From: Candidatus Freyrarchaeum guaymasense
GTDB taxonomy: Archaea; Asgardarchaeota; Jordarchaeia; Jordarchaeales; Freyrarchaeaceae
Direction of reading: 5' to 3'
DNA length: 64,000 bases
Assembly (NCBI GenBank): GCA_030587405.1
Contig: JAUQZD010000050.1
Coordinates: forward strand, 124,001 to 188,000
The notes under the pieces were generated by a model. That model made no database searches, was not told where the DNA came from, and saw only the letters and a list, made by a program, of their open reading frames with translations. This document shows positions 9,585-17,567 of this stretch, one piece after another (position 1 is the first letter of the stretch; each line of letters opens with the position of its first letter). A program made the translations under genes and the position numbers.

Positions 9585-10276
9585 GCCGCCTTCCTCCTAA
9601 TTCTTGGTATCGAAAAAAGGAACACGACGAGGGACGGAATTAAACTACATAGCAAAACAGCCCTGAGATAGTAGCTTCTCGAAATGCTTAGCTGGGCTCC
9701 GAGAACCGATTGTAAACGGTAAATACAGATGGAATCTCCATGCCTGACCTTTAAGTCAACTAAGAAGCCACTTTTACCATCATACTTCGCAACTGAAATG
9801 TTCTCTTCATCAATGTGAAGGAAGATAACGGTGTCCCTTACAAGTTGTTGAACTGATTCCTCACTCTTACTGGCCGCCACGTGAGGGTTTCCATCAATAT
9901 CAACCATGGATCCTAGAGGAGGTGATGGATAGATCCACCACTTTAAACCACCCTTAGAAACGTTCGTTTCCCTTGTAAACAGGTTCACCTCAACTCGTTG
10001 AGGAACACTTAACCCGTCTCTTACGAGGAGGACGACGGAGCTAGCGTTCCTGTAAGAGGCAAACCATACTGTTACGAGTGAAGTCGAGCTAAGCTTGGCA
10101 GTTCCATTATCGCAAACAGTATATTGCTCCTTTAAATATGAAAGTATGAAAGGAGTGTTGGGGAAGGTAGGGGGGGATTGGGGTGAAAGGTAAACCCACA
10201 TGCAGAGAGAAGTCACAGTAGTTAAAACCACAATGAGTCCCAGCACTGTCTTGAGTCTCCCGCTGGCACTACCCAA
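9581..10276 (-). CDS. unknown membrane-anchored protein of ABC exporter operon
   Basis: I do not recognise this 231-residue protein. It has an N-terminal transmembrane segment (about residues 9-30), an extracytoplasmic domain of about 160 residues and a second hydrophobic segment near 204-222 followed by the basic IPRIRRK. It is thus anchored at both ends. TTG at 10276 sits 7 nt behind GGAGGG and overlaps the stop of the preceding gene by 8 nt. Tight coupling with the ATPase and permease suggests an accessory or substrate-handling role (inference). Confidence 0.6.
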   Translation of the reverse strand: MGSASGRLKTVLGLIVVLTTVTSLCMWVYLSPQSPPTFPNTPFILSYLKEQYTVCDNGTAKLSSTSLVTVWFASYRNASSVVLLVRDGLSVPQRVEVNLFTRETNVSKGGLKWWIYPSPPLGSMVDIDGNPHVAASKSEESVQQLVRDTVIFLHIDEENISVAKYDGKSGFLVDLKVRHGDSICIYRLQSVLGAQLSISRSYYLRAVLLCSLIPSLVVFLFSIPRIRRKAA

Positions 10277-10928
10277 CTTTTACCCTCCTGAAGCTTCTCT
10301 TAACAAGCATGTTAATAACGGCAACGGTTAAGGGAAGCAGAAAGGCGGAAAGGTAGCAGGTAGCCATGAAGTTAATGGCTTCTGGGGGGCTCTTACTGGG
10401 GTTGGGCAAAATAAAAGTTAGCACCGCACTATCCGACTTAAGATGAACATCCTTCATAGTTCCATTCACGTATTCAACCGTTACAACTAAGTCGAATGAG
10501 AAAGAATTAGGAAATCCAGCGACATCTTGCCAGATAATCAACGTTTCGGAAAGATAAAGAGGCATTATACCTAAAGGGGTAATGTTAAAGAGAACGTCTG
10601 ATGAAAAAGCGTTAGAAACGGGGAGAAGCACCCCCCTAGAAATCTTTGTTCCGTTTTCAACCCCCCTCAGAATAATGCCTTTAACCATAGTAAAATCGTT
10701 AGTAGAAGCAGTTATGGTTAAGGACCAAAAACTAATACCCCCTTCAATGAGAATGCCAGTGTCTAGTGTTACATTAAAGTCGACCCTACTCCCATCAGCA
10801 TCAGGAAAGCAATAAGTATGTCTTACAGGCTGAGCATAAACAGGACTGCTATGAAAAGCACACAAGTAAACGATTAAGGGAAAAATTACAGCAATAACTA
10901 TTGCCTTCACATAGTGCTTAAAGGCCAT
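10269..10928 (-). CDS. unknown secreted/anchored protein of ABC exporter operon
   Basis: I do not recognise this 219-residue protein. A signal peptide or N-terminal anchor (residues about 8-33, ending SSPVYA) precedes a beta-rich extracytoplasmic domain. A C-terminal transmembrane segment (about 190-208) and a basic tail RRVKVG follow. Its architecture mirrors the next gene (anchored, domain outside). It is the first gene of the four-gene exporter operon, starting with ATG at 10928. TATA-like sequence lies upstream at about 10981-10990. Confidence 0.6.
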   Translation of the reverse strand: MAFKHYVKAIVIAVIFPLIVYLCAFHSSPVYAQPVRHTYCFPDADGSRVDFNVTLDTGILIEGGISFWSLTITASTNDFTMVKGIILRGVENGTKISRGVLLPVSNAFSSDVLFNITPLGIMPLYLSETLIIWQDVAGFPNSFSFDLVVTVEYVNGTMKDVHLKSDSAVLTFILPNPSKSPPEAINFMATCYLSAFLLPLTVAVINMLVKRSFRRVKVG

Positions 10929-11187
10929 AATATCATCTCAACGAATATGTCGGAAAGCGATACATTAAACGAACGACAACTATATTTAAAAATTACTATT
11001 CGCACAGGCAACGTGTTTTATATTTCCTTGTAAATTAAAGGAAAGAAGTGTACATTTATCGAGAGAGGCCGAGACTCGCCTAAGAGACATCAAAAGTTAA
11101 AGTTAAATTCCAACTAGAAGATTTTGATCTAGAACTACTTGAGGGAAAACATGTTTTTAGTGAGAGTTGACGGAGAGGAAAAATACA

Positions 11188-12414
11188 ATGGTAAACATTA
11201 AAGTTAGTAGGCTCTATAATCAGCCTGTTGAAGGGTTGGAGGTAGAAATAGTCGAAAGGAAGGGAGTCGGGCATCCTGATAGCTTATGTGATTATGCTGC
11301 TGAAGCAGTAAGTGTGAAGCTTGCAAAGTACTACCAAGAAGAATTTGGCAGAATACTCCACTATAACGTAGACAAAGCGCTTCTAGTTGGTGGGAGGGCG
11401 AAGGTTGACTTTGGTGGAGGAGAAATACTGGAACCAATAATGTTTTTTATTGCAGGAAGGGTGACAACCGAAGTGTCTGCGAGGGAAGGTGTAAGAAGGA
11501 TACCGGCTGAGGAGATCGCTATAGAAACTGTTAAGGAAGAATTTAACCGCCGTCTTAGATTCCTAGACGTAAACAAGCACTTAGTTATCAAGCCCGTGTT
11601 GCGCTTAGGATCCACAGACTTACGGAGAATAGTCGACGAGGAGGGAAAAACGAAAAACGGGGTGGTTCCTCTTTCAAATGATACTAGCCTAGGCGTCGGG
11701 TTTGCCCCGCTCACAGAAACTGAGAGACTTGTTTTAGAAGGAGAGAAGCTTCTCAATTCAGACGCGTTTAAGAGGAAGCTACCAGAAGTCGGTGAGGATG
11801 TAAAAATAATGGGATTTAGAGAGAGGAATAAGATCACTCTCACCGTTGCAGCTGCTATAGTGGCATCTCTCACACCGGACAAGGAACATTACGTAAGCGT
11901 CAAGGAACAGTTAGAGGATGAACTATGCGACTTGGCGTTAACCCTTACAAGTAAGGACGTAGAGGTGAAAGTCAACGTGGGAGACAACTACGAGAAAGGC
12001 ATTTACTATCTTACGTTAACAGGAACATCGGCGGAAAGCGGAGACGACGGACAGGTTGGGAGAGGAAATAGATGTAATGGCTTAATAACGCCTAACAGAC
12101 CCATGAGTATGGAGGCAACCGCCGGTAAAAACCCGCACAGCCACATCGGGAAAATATATAACGTGTTAGCTAACGCAATAGCAAACAGAATAGCAGTAGA
12201 AGTCGATTATGTGCAGGAGGCCTACGTTTACGTTTTAGGCCAAATAGGAAGAAGAATAGATGACCCTCCATTAGTTAACCTCCAGCTGGTAGTTGACGGA
12301 ACAGCATCATGGAACAACATAAGAGAAGAAGCAAGAGCGATAGCTGAGGAAGAAATATTGAATGTGACAAACATAACGAAGCTGATCCTCGAGCAGCGTG
12401 TAATGCTTTTCTAG
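11188..12414 (+). CDS. mat: S-adenosylmethionine synthetase, archaeal type
   Basis: Archaeal methionine adenosyltransferase (PF01941), which makes SAM from ATP and methionine. It aligns over its whole length, with [16 protein letters not shown] near the N-terminus, [12 protein letters not shown], then [32 protein letters not shown] and [13 protein letters not shown] at 11188 follows GGAGAGG. A TTG at 11167 in frame lacks such a site. At 408 residues it is full length. The enzyme supplies SAM for the methyltransferases nearby (Trm1, TrmY). Confidence 0.95.
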   Translation: MVNIKVSRLYNQPVEGLEVEIVERKGVGHPDSLCDYAAEAVSVKLAKYYQEEFGRILHYNVDKALLVGGRAKVDFGGGEILEPIMFFIAGRVTTEVSAREGVRRIPAEEIAIETVKEEFNRRLRFLDVNKHLVIKPVLRLGSTDLRRIVDEEGKTKNGVVPLSNDTSLGVGFAPLTETERLVLEGEKLLNSDAFKRKLPEVGEDVKIMGFRERNKITLTVAAAIVASLTPDKEHYVSVKEQLEDELCDLALTLTSKDVEVKVNVGDNYEKGIYYLTLTGTSAESGDDGQVGRGNRCNGLITPNRPMSMEATAGKNPHSHIGKIYNVLANAIANRIAVEVDYVQEAYVYVLGQIGRRIDDPPLVNLQLVVDGTASWNNIREEARAIAEEEILNVTNITKLILEQRVMLF

Positions 12415-12513
12415 TTCAAGCCCCCTTCGAGGGGAGGCAAAGCAAAAACAATAAAAATAAGTGTTGAGAAAATGATGACGGCTTAAAGGTGCGGCGGCCG
12501 TAGTCTAGTCTGG

Positions 12514-12533
12514 ACGCCAGTTCTAGGCTGGAA
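12514..12533 (+). other. D-loop intron of tRNA-Gly (about 18-20 nt)
   Basis: An insert after G18-G19 of the D-loop; boundaries are uncertain because TAGTCTGGA (12506-12514) and TAGGCTGGA (12524-12532) form an 18-nt-spaced direct repeat. The pre-RNA can fold as CTAG-T-CTGG-acg-CCAG-TT-CTAG (12505-12526). No fully canonical bulge-helix-bulge could be drawn, so this would be a relaxed splicing-endonuclease substrate. Confidence 0.65.
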
Positions 12534-12572
12534 TAGGATCCAGGCCCTCCAAGCCTGAGACCCGGGTTCGAA

Positions 12573-12598
12573 GCCAGCGAGGTTTGAGCTGGCGAACA
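12573..12598 (+). other. T-loop (59/60) BHB intron of tRNA-Gly, 26 nt
   Basis: A perfect bulge-helix-bulge. The outer helix is the T-stem (12562-12566 with 12600-12604). The central helix is UUCG (12567-12570) with CGAA (12593-12596). Bulges are AAG (12571-12573) and CAU (12597-12599). The inner helix is CCAGC (12574-12578) with GCUGG (12588-12592). Removal restores the T-loop TTCGAAT. Confidence 0.88.
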
Positions 12599-12640
12599 TC
12601 CCGGCGGCCGCACCAACATCATTCATTATTAACTGCATCT

Positions 12641-13645
12641 TTATCGTTGCGAAAGGATTTCACGTAATTTCTTCAGTATTTCTCCCGTCATTTCTTCTGT
12701 TGACGCGGTTCCGCCTAGGTCTGGCGTGACCTTTACACCTTCATTTACTACATTCAGAGTTGCCTTACGTAGCATTTCCGCCTCGTTCACGTAACCTAAA
12801 TAATCTAACATAAGGGCTGCGGCGAGGATTATCCCAGTAGGATTCGCTATTCCTTTTCCTGCAATGTCTGGTGCACTACCGTGAATGGCTTCAAACATTG
12901 CATGTTTATCGCCTATGTTGGCTGACGGGCAGAGCCCTATGCTTCCAACGATTCCAGCGCATAGGTCTGAGAGTATGTCCCCGAACATATTGGTTGTAAG
13001 TATTACATCGAAGCGTTTGGGGTTTAGGACGAGGTTCATGGCTGCGGCGTCCACATGCATCTCCTCAGTTTCCAGTTTAGGGTATTTTGACGCAACGCTT
13101 AGGCACGTTTCCCTAAAGAGGCCACAGGTTTCCTTCATAACGTTTGCCTTGTGAACTATCGTTATCTTTTTCCTTTTCTTCTGGCTTGCCATCCGGTATG
13201 CATACTCTGCGATCCTTTGAGAGTTGAACTTAGTGATCACCCTGACACCTATTGCAACATTGGGTGTAAGTCTGTGCTCAATCCCCTTATAGAGACCTTC
13301 AGTGTTTTCCCTTACGATTATCAAGTCCATCCTATTAGGGTACTGAAAGGGACGTAAGTTCACGTACAGGTCTAATGCTTGCCTTAAAACGACGGCGACG
13401 CCCTTCGGAATTCCTGGTCCTGGCGGCGTAGTAGTCGGTCCTTTAAGTAATGCGTCGCATGATGCGGCAACCTCGATCGAGTCTGGAGGTATGAGAACAT
13501 TTGCGCCGGTTCTTTTCATGTAGTCGTAGCCGGCCTCGATCGGGATAAATTCTATCTGTGGAGCTACCTCTTTAAGAATTCTTATAGCTGCTGGTACGAT
13601 TTCATGTCCTATTCCGTCGCCTTCAATATAGCCTACTTTTGCCAT
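12641..13645 (-). CDS. leuB: 3-isopropylmalate dehydrogenase family (LeuB-like)
   Basis: A 334-residue NAD-dependent beta-decarboxylating dehydrogenase. Motifs are GDGIGHEI at the N-terminus, [14 protein letters not shown], the catalytic lysine region [20 protein letters not shown], then [17 protein letters not shown] and the adenine-site [18 protein letters not shown]. The start overlaps the leuD stop by 13 nt. Operon context with LeuC/LeuD points to 3-isopropylmalate oxidation in leucine synthesis. Homoisocitrate or methylmalate dehydrogenase activity cannot be excluded from sequence. Confidence 0.9.
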   Translation of the reverse strand: MAKVGYIEGDGIGHEIVPAAIRILKEVAPQIEFIPIEAGYDYMKRTGANVLIPPDSIEVAASCDALLKGPTTTPPGPGIPKGVAVVLRQALDLYVNLRPFQYPNRMDLIIVRENTEGLYKGIEHRLTPNVAIGVRVITKFNSQRIAEYAYRMASQKKRKKITIVHKANVMKETCGLFRETCLSVASKYPKLETEEMHVDAAAMNLVLNPKRFDVILTTNMFGDILSDLCAGIVGSIGLCPSANIGDKHAMFEAIHGSAPDIAGKGIANPTGIILAAALMLDYLGYVNEAEMLRKATLNVVNEGVKVTPDLGGTASTEEMTGEILKKLREILSQR

Positions 13646-14166
13646 GGAAACCGCCCATGCTTTTTGTAGTATTCTGAGAGGCCGCCTTCCTTAACGATCT
13701 CCATTAAGAAGTCGGGGATCGGGTTTGCATAAAACTCTTTACCCTTGCTTAAGTTGGTGATGCGCCCCGTGGTTAGGTCGACTTCTAAAATGTCCCCTCC
13801 ATCTACATTCTCAACGGCTTCTTTACATATTAAAAGGGGGAGGCCTATGTTGAAGGCGTTACGATAAAATATACGTGCAAAGCTTTCCGCAATGACCAAG
13901 GAGACTCCTGCATGCTTAAGAACTAGGGGGGCTTGCTCCCTGCTCGACCCGCAGCCAAAGTTTTTCCCAGCGACGATTATATCACCTTTCTGGACTTTCT
14001 TGGAAAAATCCGGGTCGATGCCTTCCATGGCATGTTTAGCTAACTCGTCCATGTTCAACGTCTTAAACTTATACTTTCCGGGCGCCGCCTAGAGCGGTCA
14101 CATGCCGGGTATTATATAGTCAGTGTTCACGTTGTCGGGGAACTTCCAAACCCTACCTTTGATCAT
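13633..14166 (-). CDS. leuD: isopropylmalate isomerase small subunit, split by a 27-nt intron
   Basis: The LeuD/aconitase swivel subunit, which carries substrate-recognition residues for LeuC. The true start is ATG 14166, overlapping the leuC stop by 4 nt (ATGA) and giving the family N-terminus [21 protein letters not shown]. The frame then meets UGA (14100-14098) and UAG (14091-14089). It resumes in the same frame with [19 protein letters not shown], then [13 protein letters not shown] and the rest of the domain. Removing 27 nt gives IIPGKY, the expected family sequence, and a 168-residue protein of normal length. The only downstream start (TTG 14058) has no ribosome binding site and would lose conserved residues. 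Confidence 0.88.
14076..14102 (-). other. bulge-helix-bulge mRNA mini-intron in leuD (27 nt)
   Basis: On the minus strand the insert folds canonically. The outer helix is AUAC (14112-14109) with GUAU (14074-14071). The central helix is CCGG (14108-14105) with CCGG (14081-14078). Bulges are CAU (14104-14102) and AAA (14077-14075). The inner helix GUG-a-CCGC (14101-14094) pairs with GCGGCGC (14088-14082) around a UCUAG loop. Cutting after the first or second bulge nucleotide gives the same Pro-Gly-Lys junction. Exact ends are inferred from tRNA-type splicing rules. Confidence 0.85.
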
Positions 14167-15416
14167 GATGCATCCTCCCGCGGATCTCTTATCTCGCCGG
14201 TCACTGCGGCGAGAGCTGCCGTGTGAGGCGAAGCAAGGTATATTTCAGCTTCATCACACCCCATTCTTCCTTTAAAGTTTCTGTTAGCTGTTGAGACCAC
14301 AACATCTCCTGGTGAGGGGATCCCCTGATGGGTTCCGACGCACGGCCCGCATCCAGGGTTGCAGACGGTTGCACCTGCCTCGGTAAATATTTCGATTAAG
14401 CCTTCCCTTAAAGCCTTAAGATACACGTTCCTGGAGGCGGGAACAATTATCGTTCTCGCCCTAACCTTTCTACCCTTCATCACTCTTCCAGCCACTCTTA
14501 AGTCCTCTATCCTCCCATTCGTGCAGGTTCCGATGAAAACTTGATCCACGGGCACCCCCGCCACGTCTGATACCGGCTTAACGTTATCGACGGAGTGAGG
14601 GCACGCAACGACGGGCACCACGTCGCTGGCATCCAATTCGAGCTTAGCGCTAAACTCGGCGTCTTCATCGCTTTTTAATAGGGGATAGTTCTGAGGTACT
14701 CCACACTCGTTAAGGAAAGCTACAACTTTCTCGTCGGGAGCGATTAACCCCGTTTTACCTCCCATCTCCACCGCCATATTGCAAAGGGTTAATCTTCCTT
14801 CCACGCTTAGCTCGCTTATGGCTTCCCCAGTGTACTCCACAGCCATGTAAGTTGCTCCATCAGCTCCGATCTTGCCGATGACTGTTAAGGCAAGGTCCTT
14901 TGCGTATACGCTTTTTGGAAGCTTTCCATCAACGCTTATAAGAAGCGATTCCGGAACCCGCAGCCAAAGCTGTCCACATGCAAACACTGCGGCCATCTCG
15001 GTCGAGCCGATGCCTGTTGCGAGAGCTCCTAGTGCACCGTACGTGCATGTATGGCTGTCTGCCCCAAGCACAACACTTCCTGGCTTTACATGTCCACGTT
15101 CAACCATTAATTGATGGCAAACGCCTTCGCCAACGTCGTAAAGCGTTACACCCTGGCTGACAGCCCACTCCCTCATTAACTTATGGATCCTTGACACGCC
15201 TTCATTTGGGCTTGGAGCGTTATGGTCTATAACCAACACTATCTTTTCTGGGTTCCAAACCTTTTCAACGCCCATCCTTTCAAGCGCTTCAATAGTTAGG
15301 GGAGCCGTTCCATCCTGTGCCATAGCGAAGTCTACTTCGACTACCACTATGTCTCCTTTATACACGTCGCTGTTGGAGGCGAGGCTAAGTATTTTTTCAG
15401 CGAGCGTCTTTCCCAT
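14163..15416 (-). CDS. leuC: isopropylmalate isomerase large subunit (LeuC-like)
   Basis: Aconitase-family [4Fe-4S] dehydratase that works with LeuD to isomerise 2- and 3-isopropylmalate. Motifs are VVEVDFAMAQDGT, VLVIDHNAPSPN, VLGADSHTCTYGALG, the first cluster Cys in IGTCTNGR and the pair in NPGCGPCVGTHQG, with MGCDEAEIYLASP near the end. The frame reaches 15467, but the TATA-like CTTATATATT at about 15476-15486 implies transcription starts near 15455. ATG 15416 behind AGGTGT is preferred (417 residues). Homoaconitase is an alternative activity. Confidence 0.92.
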   Translation of the reverse strand: MGKTLAEKILSLASNSDVYKGDIVVVEVDFAMAQDGTAPLTIEALERMGVEKVWNPEKIVLVIDHNAPSPNEGVSRIHKLMREWAVSQGVTLYDVGEGVCHQLMVERGHVKPGSVVLGADSHTCTYGALGALATGIGSTEMAAVFACGQLWLRVPESLLISVDGKLPKSVYAKDLALTVIGKIGADGATYMAVEYTGEAISELSVEGRLTLCNMAVEMGGKTGLIAPDEKVVAFLNECGVPQNYPLLKSDEDAEFSAKLELDASDVVPVVACPHSVDNVKPVSDVAGVPVDQVFIGTCTNGRIEDLRVAGRVMKGRKVRARTIIVPASRNVYLKALREGLIEIFTEAGATVCNPGCGPCVGTHQGIPSPGDVVVSTANRNFKGRMGCDEAEIYLASPHTAALAAVTGEIRDPREDAS

Positions 15417-15554
15417 ATGCACACCTTCACTCAAAGTTTTTCGGGAAGCATTGGCAGGACTCTCCAAACTCAGGGAATATATAAGCGTAGCGTTAATTAA
15501 GCGGCATCATTGCAACACCACTTTCGCCAACGTCTCTCCATGTTAAGGCGCATA

Positions 15555-16715
15555 TTAAGGCTCATATAAGGGGATCTTACTTGTTACTCCGGCAGCAAAG
15601 CTAACTAACTCGTCGACCATTACAGCCTTAACATTGTATTCTGAAAGCATGGATGCAGAGTAAAGATTATGGAAACAGGTGGGGCATGCCGTTGCCACGT
15701 ATTCTGCGCCCACCTCAGCGGCTAGCCGAATTATCTTAGACGAAAGCTCGTCTCTTATCCAAGAATATGGAATCCTCACTGGACCACCGCAGCAAGGTGA
15801 AAGCTCCCGGCTGTCCTCAAGTTCTACAAGCTTTACTCCAGGAATGCTTTCTAGTGTCTTACGTGGAGGTTCGTACACTCCCGCGTAGCGCCCTAAGTGG
15901 CAAGGGTCATGGTACGCCACTACCGCGTCGACACGTTTAGAGAAGGACATTTTCCCGGCATCTAGCAGTTCAGCGTAAAGCTGGGAAGTATGCATGACCG
16001 TTATACTCCACGGGTATTCCTCCTTGAAAGCAGTGTAACACATTGGACATAAGGCAAACACTTCATCCACTTTCTCCTCTCCAAACAGTCGCACGTTTTC
16101 CTCGGCAATTTTCCTGAAGTCATCGTCGTAGCCCAGCATTGAAAGCACGCCGCCACAGCACTTCTCAACGTTTCTAACCCTAAACGAGACATAGTGTCTG
16201 AGCGTTTCAATGCACGCCCTCGCTATCAAGGGGTAGGAGTACGCTGCCACGCACCCTACATGAAACACCATAGAGCTCTCCTGATCCAGCCTCTTAACCA
16301 CGTCGCCTATTAAGGACGCAGTTTGGGCAGGCTGCCTATCTAGAATCACACCCCACTTAACTATGTTATCCCTCTGGATGGCTTGCTGGGTAGGGGGGGC
16401 GACGCCAGCTTTTACCAGTCTAACCCGTGCTTCATGGATTAAACCGCTGACGTTTACCTTAGAAGGACATAGGACTTCGCATCTTCTGCAGAGGGTACAT
16501 GAAAAAATCCTGTCAACGAGGGAGGGAGAGGGAGGCACCTCGCCTAGAGCTAATCCTCGGATAAGAGCAATGCGCCCACGCGTGTTCCAGTCTTCTGACC
16601 GTTGAACCTCGAAAACGGGACATCCAGTGCGGCATAGACCACACCGAAAACATCGTAGACTTGCAAGGTAAACCTCGTCTTCCTTCTCTATGAAGGGTAT
16701 TGGGATGTTTGCCAT
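15555..16715 (-). CDS. Fe-S oxidoreductase with two CCG domains (GlpC/HdrD/LutA-like)
   Basis: A 386-residue electron-transfer protein. Two N-terminal 4Fe-4S motifs are visible, CFRCGLCRTGCPVF (about residue 22) and CTLCRRCEVLCPS (about 72). Two C-terminal cysteine-rich CCG domains follow, one with EKCCGGVLSMLG plus CPMC and one with LSPCCGGPVRIP plus CPTC. Such proteins pass electrons in glycolate/lactate oxidases, anaerobic glycerol-3-phosphate dehydrogenase and heterodisulfide reductase. No flavin or HdrA partner is adjacent, so the partner is unknown. ATG 16715 is preferred: TATA at about 16760-16770 places the transcript start near 16740. Confidence 0.85.
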   Translation of the reverse strand: MANIPIPFIEKEDEVYLASLRCFRCGLCRTGCPVFEVQRSEDWNTRGRIALIRGLALGEVPPSPSLVDRIFSCTLCRRCEVLCPSKVNVSGLIHEARVRLVKAGVAPPTQQAIQRDNIVKWGVILDRQPAQTASLIGDVVKRLDQESSMVFHVGCVAAYSYPLIARACIETLRHYVSFRVRNVEKCCGGVLSMLGYDDDFRKIAEENVRLFGEEKVDEVFALCPMCYTAFKEEYPWSITVMHTSQLYAELLDAGKMSFSKRVDAVVAYHDPCHLGRYAGVYEPPRKTLESIPGVKLVELEDSRELSPCCGGPVRIPYSWIRDELSSKIIRLAAEVGAEYVATACPTCFHNLYSASMLSEYNVKAVMVDELVSFAAGVTSKIPLYEP

Positions 16716-16796
16716 ATTTGAACACCTACAGGCTCCCTTCACCATCACGATGACAATGTTATTTAAAAAACATTTGAAGAAGGGTTGAAGGGGCAC

Positions 16797-17009
16797 TCTG
16801 AAATGGAATTTGGAACACGTCGCCGTAAAAACAGGATAGCAGTAAACTAATCATTTTGGAGGGACGATGCCCGAAGGGCAACACTACAAGAAATAATGTT
16901 GAAATAAAAGGGGGACGGTGATGAGGCTGCCAGATTCCCTATGGGGATTCAACAAGAAAAAATAAAAACATTCTTTTCAGTTTAGTGACTCTCGAAGGAG
17001 GAGATAATC
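16797..17009 (+). promoter_or_regulatory. 213-nt leader/intergenic region before eL13
   Basis: No ORF is visible. It contains a hairpin TGCCC-gaa-GGGCA (16868-16880), a C-box-like GTGATGA (about 16918-16924) without a matching D box, and a strong GGAGGAG ribosome binding site at about 16996-17003 before the eL13 ATG. TATA-like AAAAATAAAAACA lies at about 16957-16970. A structured leader or small RNA is possible but unsupported. Confidence 0.3.
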
Positions 17010-17567
17010 ATGAGTGAGTTAAAGGCTATGGTTCGCCCCCCCAGACAACCTCAGAGGTTAAGGGAGGGACGAGGGTTTAGCATTGCTGAACTTAAGGAGG
17101 CAGGGTTAACGCTGCACGATGCAAAGCAGGTAGGGATAAGAGTTGACGTAAGGCGGAAAACAGTTCACATGGAGAACGTGAAAGCACTTAAGGATTTTAT
17201 GAAAAAACTGGTGAAGGGGAAAGCTGCCAGGAGAAAGGCGGTAAAAGAAAAAGAGGTTAAAAAGGCAATAGAGAAGGTAGAGGAGGTCGAGGGAACCGAG
17301 AAAAAGGTTATGGTTGAGGGAGAGGTAAAGCCGGGAAAGACGCCGCTCACCATTTTGAAGGGGCTTGGGGCAAAGACAGCACAGAAGTTTGCAGAGGTGG
17401 GAATAGAAAGCGTTGAAGAACTGGCGGAGGAGGACGCCGAACTTCTCTCGGAGGCCTTAGGAATCAAAAAGGAGAGGGTTGCTTCCTGGATTGATGAAGC
17501 AAAGGATATCGTTAAGAAGAGTGGAGGCAGAAGGAAGGCTACCAAGAAAAGGAGGGTGGAAAATTAG
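17010..17567 (+). CDS. rpl13e: ribosomal protein eL13 fused to a C-terminal helix-hairpin-helix domain
   Basis: Residues 1-75 are archaeal eL13, with the diagnostic GRGFSIAELKEAGL, then GIRVDVRRKTVHMENV. A lysine/glutamate-rich linker (about 76-115) leads to a helix-hairpin-helix region (about 118-170: TILKGLGAKTAQKFAEVGI, then VEELAEEDAELLSEALGI), and a basic tail follows. Archaeal eL13 is usually only the first 75-100 residues, so the HhH extension is notable. The start is ATG 17010 with a strong GGAGG. The stop overlaps the convergent GH35 gene by 4 nt. Confidence 0.88.
   Translation: MSELKAMVRPPRQPQRLREGRGFSIAELKEAGLTLHDAKQVGIRVDVRRKTVHMENVKALKDFMKKLVKGKAARRKAVKEKEVKKAIEKVEEVEGTEKKVMVEGEVKPGKTPLTILKGLGAKTAQKFAEVGIESVEELAEEDAELLSEALGIKKERVASWIDEAKDIVKKSGGRRKATKKRRVEN

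Larger units (their letters stand above)
12494..12615 (+). tRNA. tRNA-Gly(TCC) with two introns
   Basis: Acceptor stem GCGGCCG (12494-12500) pairs with CGGCCGC (12605-12611). The discriminator is A12612, with CCA encoded at 12613-12615. The anticodon arm is CAGGC-CCTCCAA-GCCTG (12541-12557), with anticodon TCC at 12548-12550. The T-stem is CCGGG/CCCGG. The gene is too long for a tRNA. Removing an 18-20 nt insert in the D-loop and a 26-nt insert in the T-loop gives a standard 73-75 nt body with D-stem 3' strand GGAT and T-loop TTCGAAT. Position 33 is C rather than the near-universal U. A TATA-like AATAAAAATA lies at about 12450-12459. Confidence 0.9.

Noticed and set aside
12521..12527. CCAG-TTCTAGG-CTGG as an anticodon arm with CTA (amber or pyrrolysine tRNA)
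   Set aside because: Only 4 bp, and the surrounding acceptor, T-arm and CAGGC/GCCTG anticodon stem fit tRNA-Gly. The hairpin is part of an intron.
13633..14058. LeuD as a shorter protein starting at TTG 14058
   Set aside because: No ribosome binding site precedes it. It would lose conserved N-terminal residues that are encoded upstream in the same frame behind a coupled ATG.
14077..14105. Translational bypassing (Gly to Gly codon hop, GGC to GGA) as the explanation for leuD
   Set aside because: The matching glycine codons would allow it in principle. A complete BHB structure, and a second case in endoQ with a different junction, make splicing the simpler explanation.
16915..16990. C/D box guide RNA before eL13
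   Set aside because: A C-box-like GTGATGA is present, but no D box (CTGA) follows at a suitable distance.
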